This document shows, one piece after another, positions 36,868 through 48,759 of a stretch of 64,000 bases of DNA. The stretch lies in the NCBI GenBank assembly GCA_029204225.1, contig CM055095.1, positions 66,043,940-66,107,939 of the forward strand. The letters are read 5' to 3'. The stretch comes from Diphasiastrum complanatum. Taxonomy: Eukaryota; Streptophyta; Lycopodiopsida; Lycopodiales; Lycopodiaceae. How positions within the stretch are numbered: position 1 is the first letter of the stretch; each line of letters begins with the position of its first letter. The notes under the pieces were generated by a model. That model worked only from the letters and a program-made list of their open reading frames with translations. It did no database searches and was not told where the DNA came from. The position numbers and the translations under genes were made by a program.

Positions 36868-37737
36868 ATGTATGTTGGAGGGTTTGTGGATCCCAAGGCA
36901 ACCCTAACCCTAGTTAATAAGTGAGAGAGATTTGGCACCCTGTGTGTGTAAGTCCAACCCAATGATCACATAGTTGTTTGATTGATTAGTTAAAAGTCAA
37001 TAAAAGGACTTTAGGCCTTTTTGCGGGACTTTTAATGTCAAAGGGCCTAAATGTCAAGTTAGTGAATAAAGTTGGGTTTCCCTCCAATTTTGATGGTTCC
37101 CACACTTTTTTAAATTTGAGTAAAAAGAGAGGCAAGACTGGACCAATAGGATTTAGAGGCCAGGGTCCTCCTCTCTACTATAAAAAGGGACCAACTCGAG
37201 TTGCTCCTCATGTTCATTTTATCATTTCAATAAAGCAGATTGGTTCTCTTCAGAAATGGATTGATGAATGTCCTTGCTCTTCTTCTTTCCTTCTCCATCT
37301 CTCATGCTTCCTTTGGATTTTGCTAATTATTAGATCTGAATTATATTGGAATTGAGTGTTATTATACTTTTTATGCGAGAGAAAGAGAGAGAGAGAAAGA
37401 GTAAGCTATCTTTGTTGTGGATCATAGTGTTAATGAGTAGGGTTAATGGATGTAGAGTTAAATTTAGATCTTCCATTCATGCTGAAATCTAAACTAAACT
37501 ATCGCTCTCATGGGAACGAACCTAAGCGTGACAACTAACTCTATCTCTATGATGCTAGATTGACTAGATCTTGGATTCAGGTTAGGCAAGGAAAGAAACC
37601 CACTACAATTTTGGTGCCATTGCCAGGGAGCTACGCCAATTTTTTAGTTTGCAGCATGACTGTTGGATGGTTAGCTTGCATTAGGCATCTTGTCGTGGCA
37701 TGAATAGTGTTAGATCTGCATTTTAGGGTTAGTTTGG

Positions 37738-39410
37738 GATTGATTATGCTTGCATACTGAATGGATTTCACCGATTGTCATTGTTCCTAAGAAAAATGAA
37801 AAATTGAGGATCTATGTGAACCTCAAAGCATTGAACAAAGTGACGCGGAAGGATCACTTTCCGTTACCTTTTACTGAAAGCATTTTGGATTGCCTTGCTG
37901 GAGCGGAAGCATATAGGTTTCTGGATGGATTTAGTGGTTACAAGCAGGTTAAGATCGCACCTACCGATCGTCACAAAACCGCTTTTGCAACAGAATGGGA
38001 CACCTATGCTTACAAAGTAATGTCGTTTGGACTCTGTAATGCACCAAGTTCATTCCAAAGAGTAATGCAATTTGCTTTTAAAGATTATCTGCATAAATTC
38101 CATGAAATTTACTTGGACGACTTGGGAGTTCATAGTACAGATACAGACCACCTGGATTGATTGGAAAAAGTATTTGAAAGATGTCGCAAATATCAGATTT
38201 CTCTTAATCCAGAAAAATGTCAGATATGGATTTCCCAGGGAGTTGTGCTTGGACATGTGATATCGAGACATGGTATTACCACAGATTATTCTAAGATCAA
38301 AGTTATTGTGGAATTGCCATCGCTAACAACAATTTGTGGAGTTTACATGTTTATAGCTCATGCGAACTACTATCGAATCTTTATTATCTTCTTTGCGAAT
38401 TTAGCACGACCTATATACAAACTGACTATTGTTCCTATTCGGACAGTAGAAGCATTAGAAGCCTTTGAAAAATTAAAAAAAGCATTAACTTCAGCACCAA
38501 TACTGCGTTCTCTAGATTGGACGATAGAATTTCATGCTCATACGGATGCTTCAAAATATGCCATTGGATTAGTTTTGACGTAGCCATGTGACTATAAGAA
38601 GGATTATCCTATACGATTTGCAAGCAGACAGCTTACAAATCCAGAAAAGAATTATTCAACAGCAGAACGTGAGGCATTGGCCATGATTTTTTCTGTTTGG
38701 AAATTTCGTCACTACCTCATGGAAACGCACTTTGTATTTTATACGGATCATCAACCGTTACTTTACTTGGTAAACAAGATGTGCAATACTGGACGTATTG
38801 CAAGATGGTTATTGTTATTGACTAAATTTGACTTTCGAATTGTAGTTTGAAAGGGGAAACAACATTATCTAGCCAATCACGTTTCGTGAATCAAATCCGC
38901 ACCAGTTAACACTGAAGTGGATGATGAATTGCCAGATGCTGCGTTATTCTATGTTGAAGCAGCACCTGAGTGGGAAGCAGATATTGTTGAGTACCTGATG
39001 CTTGGACACCAAATGACTCCCTGACAAAAGTACAGAAGAGACAATTGATTTATAAGGCTCAACCTTATCAATTAATTGTAGGACAATTGTATCGTCGTGG
39101 CAAATAATATTTTACGAAGGTGTGTTTTACCACATAAAGTACCAGATTTAATCATGTTTTCACATGATGGCATGAGTGGAGGACACTTCTCTACAGATAT
39201 TACTGTTCGCAAACTTTTACAATCAGGTTGTTGGTGTGGCCTACGCTTCACGAGGACACAGAAAATTTTATTCAAACATGTGATGTTTGCCAGCGAGCAC
39301 AACGACATACTCGACAGAACTATGAACCCTTACATCTGGTTTTATCGCAAGCACCATTTGAAAAATAAGGACTGGATTATGTTGGACCTATTCCACGCCT
39401 ACCAAGGATA
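37738..39410 (+). pseudogene. Ty3 RT, RNase H and integrase zinc region
   Basis: RT begins near WISPIVIVPKKNEKLRI and has its catalytic YLDD at 38110-38121. RNase H follows (FHAHTDASKYAIGLVLT, then NYSTAEREALAMIF and FYTDHQPLLYL). Next is an integrase HHCC remnant (HDGMSGGHFSTDITVRKLL), with the last Cys pair degraded to FASEH. In-frame stops occur at 38158, 38581 and near 38848 and 38887. The integrase catalytic core is missing: the frame stops at 39411 and unrelated coding sequence begins. Confidence 0.9.
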
Positions 39411-39649
39411 GTACCATCAGGTCCTCCTGCTGCTGCCGCCTCCACGACCGTCGATTTTGGTGACGCTCTAGGTTTGGTTTCAAGCCTTGCGCAAGTGATC
39501 CAGTCTATGCTAGATAAGAAGAGGGAAATGGACAGAGAATCTCCGAGATGGGGTCCGAAAACACTCTGATCAGTCAAAAAATTGTCTAGCTGGATCGAGA
39601 GTTAAAGATTGCCAAACAGCATGAAGACAAGGCTGAAGCCGAAAAGAAG

Positions 39650-40153
39650 TTGGCCCAGCAACAAACTGATCACTTGGAAAACTACATCAGCTCCCTACAA
39701 AACGCCCTGACAACCGCACAAGATCAGGTGGATAAGGCCGTGCAGGATGCAAAGCAACAAGTGCAGCTGCTGAAGGGCCAATTACAGATGGCCGAACAAG
39801 ATTGCACGCGGCTTCAAGATGAATTGGATGCGACTGCCCTTGAACGTGATGCGTATCTTCAAACACAAATACCAGATCATCTGGTCACACCGACGGAGAT
39901 CACGTATTTGTTCAAGAAAGTAGAGACATACAGAGTGGCCCTTCAAGGATTTCAAGGCCACTTTGACAGGTTCAAAGGAGCACCTTCAACCGAGTTGGCA
40001 AAGGCTAAGGAGACCATCACAGCCTATGAAAAAACAGCCACTCAAGTATTGGAAGCCGGACCAAAAATCCCCGTACTGGTCATGCCGCAATTCTCTCCTC
40101 TGCGCCAAGAAGTTGTACCAATGGATATAGGGGTAGATTCGAGCATGGACTAG
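39650..40153 (+). CDS. Coiled-coil ORF between Ty3 pol and 3' LTR
   Basis: This is an open frame of 167 codons in sense orientation. Residues about 1-70 are rich in Gln, Leu and charged residues with heptad-like spacing (LENYISSLQNALTTAQDQVD), typical of a coiled coil. No catalytic motif is present. It may be a displaced gag or an additional 3' ORF; a gag is otherwise absent from this element. Confidence 0.5.
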   Translation: MAQQQTDHLENYISSLQNALTTAQDQVDKAVQDAKQQVQLLKGQLQMAEQDCTRLQDELDATALERDAYLQTQIPDHLVTPTEITYLFKKVETYRVALQGFQGHFDRFKGAPSTELAKAKETITAYEKTATQVLEAGPKIPVLVMPQFSPLRQEVVPMDIGVDSSMD

Positions 40154-40516
40154 GGGGGATCTCCAGATATCGCCGAACCACCGCCAATCTTACCGGCAGT
40201 ACAAGCAGGTCCATCCTCATCAAGGACCACACCTCTCTTCAGAAGGTCCATCAGCGTCGAGGACTAGATCCAGACCTTCTTAAAGCAACATCCGCATGAG
40301 TCCTCGCGTGGTGGACGGGTTATGAAGTTTAAGACCTCTAAGATAGAGGCCGACAAAGAGTTGGATAAAATACCTGCATTGGGAGAGCAGCCAGCATGGA
40401 GAATCATTGTTTTTGAAAAAACTCCGGCATCAATTAGGAGTTGCATCGCCAGCCCTCGCCAATTGCGGGTAGATCCCTATTACGTGCCGATGCCATGAAG
40501 AAATAAATGGAAAGAT

Positions 40517-40927
40517 TTGGGGTTGGCTATGGACAAGATCACCATCCATACATCCAATTGGCGAATCATCCATCAGCCCTACAGCTGGACAATCTCAATG
40601 GATTTCCACCGTGCCTTACAAGCCTATCAGAGAGAATATGTCCACTCTCCAGATCCAATGGTGCGACAATCGACAATGTTTGCTAAAGATCTAACTCTGT
40701 TGGCATCAGTGGCAACCAGATGGGACGATTGTCTCCCTCCTCTGGCATTCAATCCAAATAAGCCGATGGCCTCAGTGCAAATCAAAGAACAGCTGCCGGT
40801 TGCTCGTTTATATTTTCGTACGACAATGATGGGAGGATCCTGGGAATCACGCTTCACATCATGGACAACCTCCAAGTGGATTGCCAGAGCCCATCGTTGT
40901 TTTCTGCCACACAATTTGGATTTTTAA
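40517..40927 (+). CDS. Second unknown ORF upstream of the Ty3 3' LTR
   Basis: This frame of 136 codons, sense orientation, includes WTISMDFHRALQAYQREYV and VARLYFRTTMMGGSWESRF. It is unlike Ty3 pol and not recognised. The G+C content and frame length match the coiled-coil ORF just upstream, and the two may once have been one ORF split by the stop at 40153. Confidence 0.4.
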   Translation: MGLAMDKITIHTSNWRIIHQPYSWTISMDFHRALQAYQREYVHSPDPMVRQSTMFAKDLTLLASVATRWDDCLPPLAFNPNKPMASVQIKEQLPVARLYFRTTMMGGSWESRFTSWTTSKWIARAHRCFLPHNLDF

Positions 40928-41059
40928 AACTGCACGTCTTGACTTTATGGAGAAGATGTAGTACCATTTAATCAAGGTTCAACGCGAAGCCAATAAAATT
41001 CTCCAATAACTGCATATTGTAGGTGTCGTGGGACCGCCACCAGTTTTGGTGGGGGATAC

Positions 41060-41556
41060 TGTTGGAGGGTTTGCGGATCCCAAGGCGACCCTAACCCTAG
41101 TTAATAAGTGAGAGAGATTTGGCACCCTGTGTGTGTAAGTCCAACCCAATGATCACATAGCTATTTGATTGATTAGTTAAAAGTCAATAAAAGGACTTTA
41201 CGCCTTTTTGCAGGACTTTTAATGTCGTAGGGCCTAAATGTCAAGTTAGTGAATAAAGTTGGGTTTCCCTCAAATTTTGATGGTTCTCACACTTTTTTAA
41301 ATTTGAATAAAAAGAGAGGCAAGACTGGACCAATAGGATTCAGAGGCTAGGGTCCTCCTCTCTACTATAATAAGGGACCAACTCGAGTTGCTCCTCATGT
41401 TCATTTCCTCATTTCAATAAAGCAGATTGGTTCTCTTCAGAAATGGATTGATGAATGTCCTTCCTCTTCTTCTTTCCTTCTGCATGTCTCATGCTTCCTT
41501 TGGATTTCGCTAATTATTAGATCTAAATGTTATTGGAATTGAGTGTTATTATACTT

Positions 41557-41630
<74 letters not shown>

Positions 41631-41852
41631 TAAGCTATCTTTGTTGTGGATCATAGTATTAATGGATCTTGGTGTTAATGAGTATGGTTAATGGATGTAG
41701 AGTTAGATTTAGATCTTCTATTCATGCTGAAATCTGAACTAAACAATCGCTCTCATGGGAACGAACCTATGCGTGACAACTAACTCCATCTCTATGATGC
41801 TAGATTGACTAGATCTTGGATTCAGGTTAGGCAATGAAAGAAACCCACTACA
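41060..41852 (+). repeat. 3' LTR of the nested Ty3
   Basis: It aligns over its length with 36873-37607, differing by scattered substitutions and an expanded (GA)n at 41567-41627. It ends CACTACA before the ATGTA duplication. Confidence 0.92.
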
Positions 41853-41857
41853 ATGTA

Positions 41858-42219
41858 GTTTGTTCCATCTTTAAGAATGATGATTGCATAGCTAAAGGAT
41901 TTAAACAAGGTAGATTGTTTAAATTAGATGCTAATGTGACAATGGAGAGTGTAAACATGGCAAAGGAGGAGATCACCAAATTGGAGCTATGGCACAAAAG
42001 GTTGGAAAGCAATGGAATCTATGTGTGCAAAGGAGCTTGCACTCGGCCTCCCCAACATTTTTCAAGATGTGGTAAGCATTGTGAGGCTTGTAGCCTCTCA
42101 AAGGCTCATAAGCTTCCTTTTTCAAGATCCACCATAAGAGCAAACACTCCTCTTGAGATCATACATTCGGATGTGCATAGCTTCTCACAAGCATCCAATG
42201 GAGATGCAAAGTAGTATAT
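41858..42219 (+). pseudogene. Host Copia, part 2: pre-integrase and integrase start
   Basis: The frame continues from part 1 across the Ty3 insertion (VVCSIFKNDDCIAKGFKQGR). Then come ELWHKRLESNGIYVCKG and CEACSLSKAHKLPFS, the pre-integrase zinc motif, and EIIHSDVHS, the first integrase Asp. It is interrupted at 42220 by a minus-strand Copia. Confidence 0.88.
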
Positions 42220-43479
42220 TGTCGGAAATAGGATAGATAAAGTAGCGGCGAAAACTTCCTACTTCCAATGAATGACTACGCCTATCAAAATTGAACAAAG
42301 CAGTAGTGATGGAAATCACGTCCAATGTTTAGCAACTAACTTTAAAATCTCTAGATACTAAGTGATTACGTAGCCAAACATGAAGTATTAAATTCTCAGA
42401 CAATTTCTATCAGCTACAAAAGCAATACAGAGATGCATGCATTCTGATATATATTGAACGCAATAAGAAGATGGTATTGATTCAGAAAAGAAAATCAGAT
42501 GCTAATGAGCACAAGACAATAGCGGATAGAAGCCATGCACTCTAAGTTGTCTCTGGGTAACTGAGAATAAGTATGATAATAAGCAGCTATGCTGATAAGC
42601 AATAACGCAATAGCAACTCTAAAACAAATCTCTTAAAAGACTAAGCTAAAATGTTCAAGAGAGTTCAAGTTTGAAAGCTTGATAGAGAGATAACTACAAT
42701 ACTTGCTGACTGATCTCTTCAATCATTTTTGTTGTAATCGTTTATGAATATGAACAGCTATTTATACTAAGAAATTAGATCGTCAATTGCAATTGCTAGT
42801 TGGCTGATCTCCACTGGCATCCATCTGGTTCCTTGTCATTGATTGCTGATAAGCGGTGAAATTTGACCGTAAACATTATGTCTGCATAAATGAACCAAAA
42901 CTGTAGCTCTGCATAAATGAACGTAAACAGCCACATGCGACACTTCGCAAAAGCGACAGTGTTGAGATTTTGCAAAAAACGCGACAGTGCCTTAAAAATT
43001 GATTTAGGGTTGTCCCACACATTGTCAGAGTCATTTTTTTAACATTTGAGGCACTTTGAAAAAACGAAGAATGCGACTCTGCATATTTGCTCGCAAATCT
43101 CGACACGCAAAGAATGCGAGAAAGGAGACACTGCATTTTCCATGCGATTTCTGAGGTGACAGTGTCGCTAAAATGTGAACAAATGAAGGTGACAGTGTAA
43201 TTTTACTTGTAAATCCTGACAGGCGAAAAAGCCGAAGTGAGAGAAAATGAAAATGCGACACTGTGGTAAAACTCCATGTAATTCTGCAAACTGTGTAAAA
43301 ACACTTGTAAAACTGCAGACTATAACAGAACACGGGAAAATCCACAAAACCAGATAAATAGTGGATGAAGATTAAAACCGATTAGTCGATTGGTAAGAAG
43401 GAAAATAATCCAACACTCTCTCTTAATCTGAATCTTTGAATGCCTTGACCTTCAAACTTAGTTCTACACATAATCTTCT

Positions 43480-43938
43480 GTGTGTATCCAAACTTAATGC
43501 TTTGGTAAAAATATCTGCTGTCATATGTTGCATTCAACAGTACTGCAATCTAACCTCTTCGTTGAGAACTTTACTTATGATGAAATGATACTTCAGTTCA
43601 ATGTGCTTACTCTTGGAATGAAATCTAGGGTTGGCTGATAAAACGATGGCACTTTGATTATCACAAAATAATGTCGTCGGAGCATGTTGATTTAGACCAA
43701 TATCTGAGAGTGACTAAGATTGCTTGCGACTGTTCCAGAAAATCGGACCATTGTTGAGGAAGAATGTAAATCCAGAAGTGGATTTACAAGTGTCTACATC
43801 TCCACCCCAACTTGCATCTGTGTAACCACTGAATAAATTGAGTTTGTTGTTGCCAACTGCTCCATAACAAATGCAAAAGTCCATCGAAGATATCTCATGA
43901 CTCAGTTTAGGCTTTGATAGTAATTTAAATTTGATCAT
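43480..43938 (-). pseudogene. Copia RNase H remnant
   Basis: The minus strand reads YTDASWGGDVDTCKSTSGF, then IFWNSRKQS, and further left TTLFCDNQSAIVLSANPRF with HSKSKHIELKYHF. It lies directly beside the protease remnant, so integrase and RT have been deleted between them. Confidence 0.8.
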
Positions 43939-43953
43939 GCTGGAATCGCAATC

Positions 43954-44400
43954 TTATAATGCCTTCACCTTCAATAGTTGAGTACTATTGTCACCAAGAT
44001 GAACAAATTTATTTGTGCTGTAAGGAGTGTAGGAGTTGAAGATCTCACGTTGATTGGTCATATGTTGAGTTGCTCCAGAATCAAGAAACCATGAGTCATC
44101 CAAAAACGCACTTTGATCTTTGACCATAAATGCGCCTTCGTCCACTTTGACCTGGGGAGATGTTGAAACTGTGTTTGCTTATTGATCAGGTTGTTTGGCT
44201 ACGTTCTTCGCTTGGAGAATCCGGCAATCCTTGACCTCATGGTTATTGCGCTTCCAATACCTGCAAAACATCTTCTTCTTCGATTGTGGATCTGATGATT
44301 GTGCTTGACTTTGAGTCTGTTTATGATTCGTTGCATCCTTCTTGGAGCTTTTCTGCTTCTGTCGCTTAGAGCCTTTGTTGACATATAGAGCCTAAGAGAA
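43954..44400 (-). pseudogene. Copia gag zinc region and protease
   Basis: The minus-strand frame contains WFLDSGATQHMTNQREIF (protease DSGA motif). Upstream is a Lys/Arg-rich gag tail. A near-identical DSGATQHMTN motif occurs in the Copia fragment near 53715, suggesting a shared lineage. Confidence 0.8.
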
Positions 44401-44582
44401 GGAAGTCGACGAAGTGTCTTGACTTCTTCGATTATCTTCTTGTAGCAACATAGTGACTCTAGTAAGAGTTAAATCTAAGTGTGTCGATATGATCATCACC
44501 CAGTCTCATATGTAGAGGACAAGGTTGAAAGCAATGTCATAATTGCAGCTTGATTGTCTATGACTGATTCGACAACGGCCAT

Positions 44583-45851
44583 CTATAATGACCATAAAGA
44601 ATAACCCCTAAGATGATGATAGGAGAACACCATAAGAGAGACTATGGAGTCAAACCACCCAACCAATCCTAGATCAAACCTGGATCTAGCCCCCAAGCCA
44701 TGCCATGTGAAGCAAGAGATGAAGAGAGAAACTGGAGACCTAAAGAATCCCTACCTCATTATATAGAGAATAGAGTCCTGTGCATGAAATCATGCAACCC
44801 CCATGCAGGTCAACGATAAATAGATCACACCTCTTCATGCAGACCTCCTGCCTATATCCGTCACACAGACATGCAATACTCCATATGTCTCAATTAGAGT
44901 GTTTGGGTTCTCTCAAGGTTAATTAGTAACAAACCGGCCTTGAAATGGAAATAAATCACGGCATGACCAATAATTCCGAAAACTGGAGGGCCAGTCTACC
45001 ATATTAGGACTATTCCAGGTCCTTAACCGAATATGGCCATCTTCCAACTAAGAAAATACTGGATGACAATCATCTTCAACTACAAAAAACTTTAGATTAC
45101 AATCTAGAATCAAATCTAGATACCCAAAGTCCTACCGAATATCAATTCAGTTATTATTCTTGGATTCATTATGATTCGTTATCCAATTGAGCACTCTAGG
45201 ATATAATCACTAATGAGCTGAGTCTATTCCTTAACTAAAGAATACACTATCCCAAAAATATTGTATATCCAATACACATAATTTAGCATGGTTTCTCATT
45301 CTATTTTGATTATTTTTGGTTAATGATAAACTTCAAATCCCATCCAAGATCACATCTTAGTCGGGCTCTAATACCAATGTAAAGACCCTAAAGGATTTTT
45401 CCTAATATGAGGATATGAGAACATCATAAGAGAGACTATAGAGCCAAACCACCCAACCAATCCTAGATCAAACCTGGATCTAGCCCCCAAGCCATGCCAT
45501 GTGAAGCAAGAGGAGAAGAGAGAAACTAGAAACCTAAATCCAATATGTCAACGGGAGAATCCCTACCTCGTTATATAGAGAATAGATTCCTGTGCACGAA
45601 ACCATGCAACCCCCTTGTAGGTAAACTATAAATACATCACACCTCTTCATGCAGTCCTCCTGCCTATATCTGTCACACAGACATGCAATACTCCATATGT
45701 CTCAATTAGAGTGTCTGGGTTCTCTCAAGGTTAATTAGTCACAAACTAGCCTTGACATGGACATAAATCACGGCGTGACCAATAATCTCGAACACTGGAG
45801 GGCCGGTCTACCATATTAGGACTATTCCAGGTCCTTAACCGAATATGGCCA
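44583..45851 (-). mobile_element. TRIM-like miniature LTR element
   Basis: Two direct repeats of about 460-470 bp, 44583-45040 and 45378-45851, flank only about 337 bp of non-coding DNA. On the minus strand the sequence beside the right repeat is TTGGTATTAGAGCCCGAC, a tRNA-Met-type primer site. A small LTR pair, a primer site and no coding capacity fit a terminal-repeat retrotransposon in miniature. The left repeat start is diverged and no target duplication was confirmed. It splits the gag of the surrounding Copia. Confidence 0.75.
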
Positions 45852-46304
45852 TGACACCATCTGTTGCAAGAGATTCTTAAACTGGCTAATGTGATTATGA
45901 AGTGAATCACCAATAGACATCTTGAATGTGAAGAATTTCCTTCGTAGATGTAACTTGGTAGTTATGTCCCTCATGTCATATAGTGAGTTCAGGATGTCCC
46001 AAACGCCTTTTGACATTTTAGATTCAGCTATGTGTCCAATATGTGTATCTGATATATTGAGGATAATAAGCGCAAAAGTTTTACCATCCTTTAATTTCCA
46101 CTTTGAGTAGTCGTCTTCAGGTTTTACCTCTATACCTATAACAACATCCCATAATTCACTGGTGATTAGCAAGGCCTTCATCTTAAATTTCCACAAATGA
46201 TAATTGGATCCATTCAACTTGTCTACGATAAGACCAACTTTACTTTGAGAATCCATCTGTATCGATGACGCTAAGATGCAGTAATGCCAACAATAGGAAA
46301 TCAA
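45852..46304 (-). pseudogene. Copia gag
   Basis: The minus-strand ATG 46304 or the internal ATG at 46256 (MDSQSKVGLIVDKLNGSNY) opens a gag with YHLWKFKMKALL, a typical Copia capsid motif. MSKGVWDILNSLYDM follows. It is cut by the TRIM-like element at 45851. It sits just downstream of the primer site at 46372. Confidence 0.85.
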
Positions 46305-47582
46305 TTCTCTGATACTGAAAGGTTGAAAAGAACTAAAGATATCGCGAAAGATATCAAGTACTAGAGATTTCGCTCTGATACCATGTCAGAAATAGGATAG
46401 ACAAAGTAGCGGCGGAAACTTCCTACTTCTAGTGCATGACTACACCTATCAAAATTGAACAAAGCAATAGTGATGGAAATCACGTTCAATGTTTAGAAAC
46501 TAACTTTGAAATTGCTAGATACTAAGTGATTACGTAGCCAAACATGAAGTATTGAATTCTCAGACAATTTCTATCAGTTACAAAAGTAATACAGAGATGC
46601 ATGCATTCTGACATATACTGAACACAATAAGAAGATAATATTGATTCAGAAAAGAAAATTAGATTTTAATGAGCGCAAGACAATAGCGGATAGAAGTCTC
46701 GCACTCTAAGCTGTATCTGAGTAACTGAGAATAAGTTTGATAATAAGCAGCTATGCTGATAAGCAATAGCGCAATAGCAACTCTAAAACAAATCTCTTAA
46801 AAGATTGAGCTAAAATGCTCAAGAGAGTTCAAGCTTGAAAGCTTGATAGAGAGCTAACTACAATACTTGCTGACTGATCTCTTCGATCATTTTTGTTGTA
46901 ATGATATATGAACATGAACAACTATTTATACTAAAAAATTAGGTCATCAATTGCGATTGCCAGTTGGCTGATCGCCGCTGGCATCCATCTGGTTTCTTGT
47001 CATTGATTGTTGATAAGCGGTGAAATTTGACCGTAAACATTCTTTCTGCATAAATGAACCAAAACTGTAGCTCTATAGAAATGAACGTAAACAACCACAG
47101 GCGACACCTTCACAAAAGTGACAGTGTCGAGATTTTGCAAAAAACGCAACAATGCCTATCTGATTTAGGGTTGCCCCACACATTGCCAGAGTCATTTCCT
47201 CAATATTTGAGGCACTTTGAAAAAACGAAGAATGCGACTCTGCATATTTGCTCGCAAATCCTGACACGCGAAAAATGCGAGAAAGGTGACACTGCATTTT
47301 CCACAAGATTTTTGACAAGCAAGAGTGTCGTTAAAATGCGAACAATGCAAAAAAGACGACACTATAATTTTACTTGTAAATCCTGACAGGCGAGAAAGCC
47401 GAAGTGAGAGAAAATGGAAATGCGACACTGTGGTAAAACTCCATGTAATTCTACAGACTATGTAAAAACACTTGTAAAACTGTAGACTGTAAAAGAACAC
47501 AAGAAAATCCGCAGAACTGGATAAACAATGGGTGAAGATTAAAAGTGATTAGTCAATCGGTAAGAAGGAGAGTAATCCAACA

Positions 47583-48650
47583 CTATGTATATTTTATAGA
47601 TGATCATTCAAGATATGCTTGGATTTTCCTTTTGTCTTCCAAAAGGTTAGTGTTTGATTCATTTGTAAAACTCAAAACTCTAGTTGAAAAAATCAACTTA
47701 ATACCAAGATTAAGGTACTGAAATGTGATAATGGATGAGAGTATATCTCCAATAGAATGAATGGCATTAAGAGGGATTTATCTTGTCCTTATACCTCTCA
47801 AAAAAATGGAGTGGCCTAGAGGAAAAATAGATCTCTTTGTGAGTGTGCTAAGGCTAGATGCTTCTCTACAAAAACCATTTTGGGGTGAGAAAATTACTTG
47901 TGCTAACTTTTTGTGCAATAGATTGCCCAGAGAAGCCATTGGAGGAGTCACACCATTTGAGGCTCTATTTGGAGAAAAGCCAAATCTCAAAGATCTAAGA
48001 ATTTTTGGATCTACATGCTATGTATACCAATCCTTGGATACAAGGAAGAAGCATGATGCCAATCTATCAAAGATATATTTGTGGGCTATAGTGAAAATAG
48101 CAGGGGTTATAGAGCAATCCCATCACTGAGAAAATCATAGTGAGTAGGGAGGTTATTTTTTATGAAGGACAAGCTTGTAAAGTGGATGAACGTGCTACTA
48201 ACTACCTTGATGTCAAATAACATGTTAGGATGGAGGAGGAGCTTCAAAGTGATCAAGATCTTGAGGATCCATCTCAAGATACAAGGACTCCAAGAAGGTC
48301 AACTCAAGCAAGGGCCTAGCCATCTAGGCTCACCTATATTGGCAAAGGTGATCATAGGGAAGAAACCTCATCTTTCACTTCCTATACTTTTCTTACTTCA
48401 ATACTTGATGGACCAACTTGTTATGAAGATCTTCAAGGGTCCAGCTCCCAAATGTTTTCCCATAATATATGCATGTTGTTTTGCACTTTGCAAAAGAGCA
48501 TTTGCCATATCAGAGACAGTTGCATCGTACAAGGAGATTTTATCTTTTTGCCCCTCTCCAGCAAGCCAGCTACCATGGCATTACTATCCAACACCTCAAA
48601 AATGCAAACACAAATATTTTAGTATCTATCATAAAAAGTGGTTCATGATT
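47583..48650 (+). pseudogene. Host Copia, part 3: integrase core and beyond
   Basis: It resumes with YVYFIDDHSRYAWIFLLS (second part of the integrase core), with stops and a frameshift, then KCDNG.EYISNRMNG. A frame follows with KPFWGEKITCANFLCNRLP and NLKDLRIFGSTCYVYQSLD, the integrase C-terminal region. After 48130 the reading is degraded, and RT is not recognisable. Confidence 0.85.
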
Positions 48651-48759
48651 ATCAATTTTAATATGTGGTTAGAATAAATTAGAATTTGTGATCTTGCTTT
48701 ATAGAAACAACTTACTGCTACCATGAAATCGCCCCAATGAGCAATTCTAACACTCCACC

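Larger units (their letters stand above)
36873..41852 (+). mobile_element. Complete Ty3 LTR retrotransposon, nested
   Basis: LTRs are 36873-37607 (735 bp) and 41060-41852 (793 bp). Both start TGTTGGAGGG and end CCCACTACA; most of the length difference is a GA repeat. It is flanked by a perfect 5-bp duplication ATGTA (36868-36872 and 41853-41857). Removing it rejoins the host Copia frame exactly. A primer site TGGTGCCATTGCCAGGGAG (37612 on) resembles the tRNA-Asp type of Athila-like elements. A purine tract GGTGGGGGATAC precedes the right LTR. The interior of 3.45 kb lacks gag and protease before RT. Confidence 0.93.
42220..47582 (-). mobile_element. Nested Copia, minus strand, pol mostly deleted
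   Basis: LTRs are 42220-43415 (3' LTR, 1196 bp) and 46384-47582 (5' LTR, 1199 bp). On the minus strand they begin TGTTGGATTA and end CCGACA or CTGACA. The primer site TGGTATCAGAGC is at 46372-46383, next to the 5' LTR. A purine tract AAGAGAGAG adjoins the 3' LTR. Host sequence resumes at about 47583. The target duplication is unclear (mutated). Only gag, protease and a piece of RNase H remain, and a third element sits inside. Confidence 0.9.
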
